NCBI GenBank assembly: GCA_011763485.2
Contig: JAANSK020204429.1
Coordinates: 1 to 24,461, forward strand
DNA from: Isoetes engelmannii
Lineage: Eukaryota; Streptophyta; Lycopodiopsida; Isoetales; Isoetaceae
Direction of reading: 5' to 3'
Length of the DNA stretch: 24,461 bases
Shown: positions 19,164 to 24,461 of the stretch, piece after piece
Numbering within the stretch: position 1 is the stretch's first letter
Layout: every line of letters starts with the position of its first letter
Translations under genes and position numbers: made by a program
Notes under the pieces: model-generated
The model's input: the letters and a program-made list of their open reading frames with translations, nothing else
The model's database searches: none
What the model was told of the DNA's origin: nothing

Positions 19164-21792
19164 GCGGGTAACCGGCCATTTTGGTGTGTCATTTGATCCA
19201 TCAAATCTGCAGAAAGTCGAGCAGGAGAAATTAGAGAAGTTTATCTAGTTGAGGAATCGTCCTTGTTCTCATTAGAGAATTTTGGTCCACTTTATGCCAA
19301 GGATTTCAAAGAATTTGTGAGCAGAAGCCTTAGTTGCAGGAGATTTCTTTACCACTTTCATATTACAGGTAGATATTAACTTCATTTGTCCTATGAAACT
19401 TCATTCCAGGGTGTTTGTTCGATTTGTTTCTTCAAAACATAGCTCTCTAAAGATGGGCATCTCTTGAAAAGCCAACAGAAATACATCTCAGAAGTTGCAA
19501 AGAACCAGTAATGTATGTAAATTCCTTGAGCTGCTATACATGCCAGAGAATTTGTCTAGCATAGAAGAAGTCCTTGGAATATGAGGTTGCAGCGCAATTA
19601 TTATGGGCGGAATGTTCAAGTTGCTGCATGAATTATGTGGAAGATGTACCATAGACGTGTGGGCAAGAAGAGGTAATTAGGTCGTGTATTTCTTCTCTCA
19701 GTGTGAACCCTTCGCCCGACTTGGTTGTTCCAGTGGTATGTACTGAACTAATTTATCATTATTAGTCAAGAGTTTAAAACCGACACTTGCTGGCAATATA
19801 ATGTGGCCAGTTGTTGGCTGGGCAGAAGATTGCATGATTCTACAGCCATAAGCTTGTTTCTTTTCACGGTTTTAGACCATGGGATATGACTATTTATGAG
19901 CATTGTACGTGTTTGACTTGTACGTGTTTGACTGGAAGCTTGTCTAACCATTTTAGTTAATCTTGGGCTTATATAGCCTGAATTTATGGTTACTCGGATC
20001 AATAATATTGTTGCGTGTTTAGTGTTGAATCCTACCTCTGATGTGTTCAATGTTGAAATATAATATTTACATTTTGATATGTCCATTATTGTAACTATAA
20101 TAATTTTTAATAGAAGGAAAGCTAATAACTGGAGAGCCAGATTATACTGGTGCAAGATCTTTGTTGAGATTGGGTCCCTTTGAAGCTCTCAGGGCAGATA
20201 TTCATGTTGTGAGTTATAGAAGCATTTAGATGTTTTTCCTAATTGTATACTAACTGGAACTAATTGGAGCTGTGAGTTATTGTGAGTGTTATGGTTTTGA
20301 GATGCCATTTCCAGATTGCTAGGCTAACACTAGAGAATGTCGTGTAAGGTTGAACAATATGCATCAGAAGAAGGGAAGGACAAAGATGCCTCAGATGCAG
20401 TTGATCAATCCTTGATATAACTTTCATGCTTTAAATATATTGCCTGAGAGAGTTTTGCAATGATTCTTTATAATAGTCTGCTGGTTAAAATAGCATATTA
20501 GACAGACCTGCAAGCCATACAAACCTGCCCAGTTTCTATTCAGTTGGTGGAGACAGGCATGAAAACTTGCGAGGTATGTACAGCAGGTTGCACCTGAATT
20601 TCTTATTCATGCAAACTCTAACAAGGTAAGTCCAAGGCTGCCCACTCAAAGTGCCAAAGTCCAAGCGACATGGATTGCCATTGCATTGATTGTGTATTCT
20701 CTGGCTTGTTAAGATCGGATCCTCATCACATGGCTCTTCTAAGAAAATGTCCCTTGCTTCAGCTAGGTCCAGCCAAAATGCACAAACTAGTTCAAGCTGA
20801 AAGATCACCACATAAGGTATTGCAGAAACACTAATTTTTGTTACTAAGAAGGGTCTGCAGCAATGCATCAGATGGTGCTTCACAAGTTTACAGGTGTCAT
20901 GGACCTGTTTAGACTTTCATAGTCATTGATTATTTAAATTGCACTTCCAAGCAACTGTAATCATCCTTAGGTTGTAATATACCTGCTATGTTCTTGTTCA
21001 CAACACATAGGTCGATATTTTGGTTAAAATTCAGGTATTCTTTTGCATTGGTTCAGTAAGACCATATTTCAAATAGAAGATATGGATTATGAAACTGAAA
21101 TTTAGGGATTTTAGTGTGGTCTCTTGATATTGGCATTACATTGCTGGGAATACTAGAGGGCATGATCAGAAGAGGCATGTGGCTAGTCCCAGCCTATTTT
21201 GTTCACTGACAATTGTCACATTCTTTAGCCAAAATACACCTTCAAAAGTCTCTAGATTTGGGGAGGAATAGGACCGTAGTGCAGGTATTCAGTGGAGACC
21301 AGCAATGGACATATGCAAATCAGCTGGAGTTTGGCTGGGGTTTAGATGACATTGTGGCTAGTTTGCATGCCAATGGAGGTAAGTTGCCCAGTGATTAGGG
21401 ACTACTGGTTAATAATCTTAGAAGATAAGTCAACCTAGCAAATGGGAATGAATCGATGCTAATCGAATGGTCAGGTGGGCTTTGTGGAATTCTTCAGATA
21501 GGCTTGGCGAATTGGTGATCTTGGTTTGCTTTCACAAAAATGCCATCTAGAAGACACTGGTGCAATAAGAATGTAACCTGGTAGGAAAAAAATGCGGAGC
21601 TTCTGAGATTTACTACTATGATGCTCAGGCTATGAATAATTGTGTATATGATCCTATGTTGCTATGGGGGAACACATCCAATGATGATGCAGAGCATGGA
21701 TTGAGCCATGGCTCAATGTTGCAGAGCATTATGATTTTAGAGAAGAATCTCAACAGGTCGTCTGGAAATACATGTATACTTCTAGCAACCGG
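19164..21792 (+). pseudogene. Decaying multi-exon host gene, family not identified
   Basis: Several plus-strand blocks with coding character are bounded by GT-AG sites. 19164-19368 reads GHFGVSFDPSNLQKVEQEK and, after a frameshift, EESSLFSLENFGPLYAKDF. 20114-20208 contains GARSLLRLGPFEALRADI. 20587-20625 reads VAPEFLIHANSNK and joins the previous exon in phase 0. 21229-21378 contains VQVFSGDQQWTYANQLEFGW. About 21585-21792 contains EIYYYDAQAMNNCVYDP and ends at GG|gtaaga. A further block near 19520-19580 (FLELLYMPENLSSIEEVL) meets a stop. The P-x-F-L-x-x-N-x-x-x-K piece faintly recalls GHKL/MORC-type ATPases, but the catalytic parts are not seen. The frameshift and stop point to a pseudogene, though short introns might hide some of this. 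The real start may lie left of the LINE. Confidence 0.5.
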
Positions 21793-22463
21793 GTAAGAGA
21801 TTCCTATACCACAGTTTCTCGTTTTCGTCCAATTGAAATTGAGATTGAATAAATGAGTTATTTTGAAGGATGGTAATACAGGTTGCAGATCTAAGGATTT
21901 CTAGATGTTTTAGCGTCCACAACATTGTCAATGACAGCATATTTTTTTAACTCATTGCCTACATGATTTAGGCAGATTATATGTATGTATGCATTTTGAG
22001 ATTGAGCTGCCATAAGTGCAAGTCATGTGTTTGCTAAATGTTATGAAAGGACATAGGAAACCAAATTTATAGCATAATAGACCTAAAATCTGCCATGTGC
22101 CCATGTGCCCATGTGCCTTCAGCTAAACAAGAATAGCATGTTAATGCAATTTATGAATTATATTCTATTTAAAAAAAGAAAAAACTGAAGGAATTAAACA
22201 ATTGTACAGAATGTGCCGGCTTCAATTCGTACAGTTTGGAAAGATCTACAAACTGCGTGCGATAGCTAAATTTAGGGCCGATTAGCCCTCGACTTTTGAA
22301 TACCACATCACGTAAAGGGCAGTTATGTCCCGTTCTACCCTCTCGTCCAATATCGTGATGTCACGTGGCACCTTTTCTAACCCGGGATGTTCCCTAACGA
22401 TGTTGCTATAAAATACATTTTAAACAGCCGCTGAATTACATTTTCTTAATACATGTTTAGTCA
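21793..22463. other. No gene seen
   Basis: Non-coding sequence with a triple 9-bp microrepeat (ccatgtgcc) near 22091-22118 and an inverted pair acatcacg/cgtgatgt at about 22305-22361. It is probably the 3' flank of the plus-strand gene and the left flank of the LTR element. Confidence 0.5.
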
Positions 22464-23201
22464 TCAAACATTACCATATGGAAGGTAAGAAATTGCAAAA
22501 TGAAGAGTATGTTCGATTATTCTGACTTTGTTGTTGATTCTGCTGCGGTTGAGTCGTCTGAACTTGATACACCAACTTCTGCCGATAAGGCGTGGGGTAC
22601 AGTGATGACAGGAAGGAGGCGAATTTGAGCGCGAAGCACCCATAGGAGTAGGTGGTGCCGAATGGCCTCTCGAACGATATCGGGCTCCTTCAAGATCATA
22701 CTCATATTGATGGAAATCCCTAGCTGCGTCGCGACGCTGCTGGCATTCCAAGCGCATAGCAGTTTGCTGTAACAGTTCCTCCGCTGAAAATGGTCGAACC
22801 GACATCTTGCAAAAAGGGAACTAAGACCCGGCAATCGGCGACAATGTTTGGGGTCTAGGTTCAGGAACTCCTAAGAGGCAGACCTCTATGAGGACTATGG
22901 CGCCAAACAGAAGCTCCTGCAAAACAGATTGTCACGCGGGATTTTGATAAAGATGAGCAAACAAGAAAAGCTGAGAAACAAATGACGAACAGAAGTGAGT
23001 CGGTAATCAGCTCAATAGATCAAAAGGCACAAAATGTGCTACAAACAGACTCGCAACAAAGGCTGAGCGTTGGAACAAGAAGCAACCACAAAATTGGGCT
23101 AACTTGTCTAAACTACTAGCCCTGAACATATTGTATATATAGTACAATGTCCTTGGGCCCATAATTGTGTGGAGCTAACTGCTCCGTGATCTGTGTTGAC
23201 A
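22464..23201 (-). mobile_element. LTR retrotransposon fossil (partial)
   Basis: On the minus strand one LTR (about 23201 to 22845, 357 bp, beginning TGTCAA and ending AAACA) is followed by a primer-binding-like site (22825-22843, tgtcgccgattgccgggtc, close to the plant tRNA-Asp type) and then a frame at 22805-22464 starting MSVRPFSAEELLQQTAMRLE, in the position of gag. The LTR has a TATA-like actatatataca near 23130. No second LTR, protease, RT or integrase is seen, so the element is broken and largely missing. The primer-site type suggests Ty3/gypsy. Age cannot be estimated without the second LTR. Confidence 0.65.
22845..23201 (-). repeat. Long terminal repeat of the LTR fossil
   Basis: TG and CA ends, a TATA-like sequence in its first part, and a primer-binding-like site right after its 3' end. 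Near its 5' end there is a small stem (ggagc-agtta-gctcc). It abuts the C-terminal end of the LINE at 23206-24461. Confidence 0.6.
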
Positions 23202-23205
23202 AAAG

Positions 23206-24461
23206 ATGCTCCATAATCAGGGTCGTAACTGCAGGAGGTGGAGCTCTAATGGCCGGGAATCTCGGCCTCACCGCCTGTGCTTCTTGGATGACTTAGGTGG
23301 CACTGTGGGCGTGTCGTCCGTGCCTTTGCCTGAATGCCTCTTGGTGCCCTTGCCAGTGGGCGGGGGCATGGATGACATGCCCGTGCCCTTGTCCTTGTCC
23401 CTAGACTCCTCCTTGTACAATAAGTAAAGGCATGTGGACTTTTCCACACGACCAACAATAAACGTCACTGATGTAGACCACCCCTCTGGATTTCCATAGG
23501 TTGACTTGATCTGGGAAGTGAAAGGCCAAGCACATTTGGGGATTGTCAAGGAGGAGGGCTGGGTTCCAAAAAATGGTCTGATTAATTGAGAGGCCCTCCT
23601 CCCAGTTATACATATTACCTGCAACCAATCCTTAATCCATTTCTTGATAATCCTAAAGGTATTAGTGGGGACAGTGAAAGGAAAATATATAGAATCAGGA
23701 AGCTCCATATTAACAGATCTCCAACCAAAAGGATGCATCTTCTTATATAGTGTCCGATGAGGACAGAGACATGGTGTTTAACTAAATTATCACATTCCTT
23801 ATAGAAATACTTAGCTGCCAGGGCAATGCCCTACTTTTCGATGTTTATGGTGCCAAGGCCTTCATTCTTCTTGAGCTTACAACATTCAGCCATAGATACT
23901 GGGTGCCAGCACCTCCTATTTTGTCCACATGCAATAAATCTCCCAATAATACACCTGCAGCTTTGAAGAAACTTTTTTAGGAGCAATGATAACAGAAGAT
24001 TGATATACATGAGAAGCCGAAATCATGAAGTTGGCAATTATAGCTCTACCATTTTTAAAAAGATATTTTGAACTCAGGGTATCTATCTTTTTGTAGAATT
24101 TCTCAACAATATAGTCCCAGAGCTCAGAGGCATTGCATTTGATAGCAAAGGGGATCCCTAAAATCTTAGCTTTTGTATTGGGAGAATTATAGTTACAACC
24201 TAAAAGATCCGCCATCTGTTCACCTTTTACCTGATCTCTGGAATGGATAGCTGACTTGGCAGGATTAATTCTACACCCTAAAGCCTCACCAAAGTCATCT
24301 AAAATTCTCTGAGTACTCGAGATGGAATCATTATCCATAGACACAAGAAGGAAGGTGTCATTTGCAAAATGACAAAAAGGACCATTAACACTAGAGTTGT
24401 TACTGGAACTATTCTGGGTTCATCGACCAGAATTGGTCCAGCATACCCTCTGCCACTTAAA
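23206..24461 (-). mobile_element. LINE 3' part, running off the window
   Basis: The minus strand reads L1-type RT from the window edge: FANDTFLLV in the place of F-A-D-D (24357-24365), then LDDFGEALGCRINPAKSAI, KILGIPFAI, and KNGRAIIANFMISASHVYQS, all typical of RT palm and thumb. Farther on (23738-23268) is a C-terminal region with Trp/Pro blocks and a low-complexity tail ending PPKSSKKHRR, a basic stretch that could be a nuclear signal. Stops and frame changes separate the two parts. The second catalytic Asp box carries Asn, so it is inactive. Its 3' tail is cut by, or continues beyond, the LTR at 23201. Confidence 0.8.

Noticed and set aside
22305-22361. MITE based on the acatcacg/cgtgatgt pair
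   Set aside because: Eight-bp arms with a 41-base loop and no target duplication are too weak.

Overview
This looks like a nuclear segment of a plant genome, poor in genes and rich in transposable elements. The signs are several plant-type L1-like LINEs on the minus strand, an LTR element whose primer site resembles the tRNA-Asp type common in plant Ty3/gypsy elements, GT-AG introns, and plant housekeeping genes (dolichol kinase, mitochondrial bS21). I cannot name the species. The mix of elements would suit a non-flowering land plant as well as an angiosperm, and that is only an inference.

Layout. 1-184 is a dense run of short palindromes. 180-850 is a LINE fragment (minus). 931-1078, 1421-1568 and 2286-2381 are small tandem repeats in non-coding DNA. 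2390-4165 is a broken, apparently intron-free copy of dolichol kinase (minus), recognised by its split CTP-binding motif. 4790-8300 is a long decayed LINE (minus) with ORF1-like coiled coil, endonuclease and reverse transcriptase parts. 8340-11030 is mostly empty apart from two exon-like stretches. 11490-11834 encodes an intact-looking mitochondrial bS21 ribosomal protein (minus), the one convincing live gene in the window.

13189-16003 is the most unusual part: a broken element with a Rep-like HUH endonuclease (HLHVQ and YCLK motifs), bounded by two similar direct repeats of about 125 bp and carrying an iterated short motif near one end. It resembles HUH-endonuclease transposons more than Helitrons, with no helicase visible. 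16519-19118 is a 5'-truncated L1-type LINE with a 10-bp target duplication. It seems to have landed in or beside a decaying plus-strand gene whose exons run from 19164 to 21792 and whose family I could not identify. 22464-23201 is a fragment of an LTR retrotransposon (one LTR, primer site, start of a gag-like frame). 23206-24461 is a third LINE that runs off the window.

The genes do not form a pathway or operon. The window is best read as one small ribosomal-protein gene and two decaying host genes set among layers of mobile elements.
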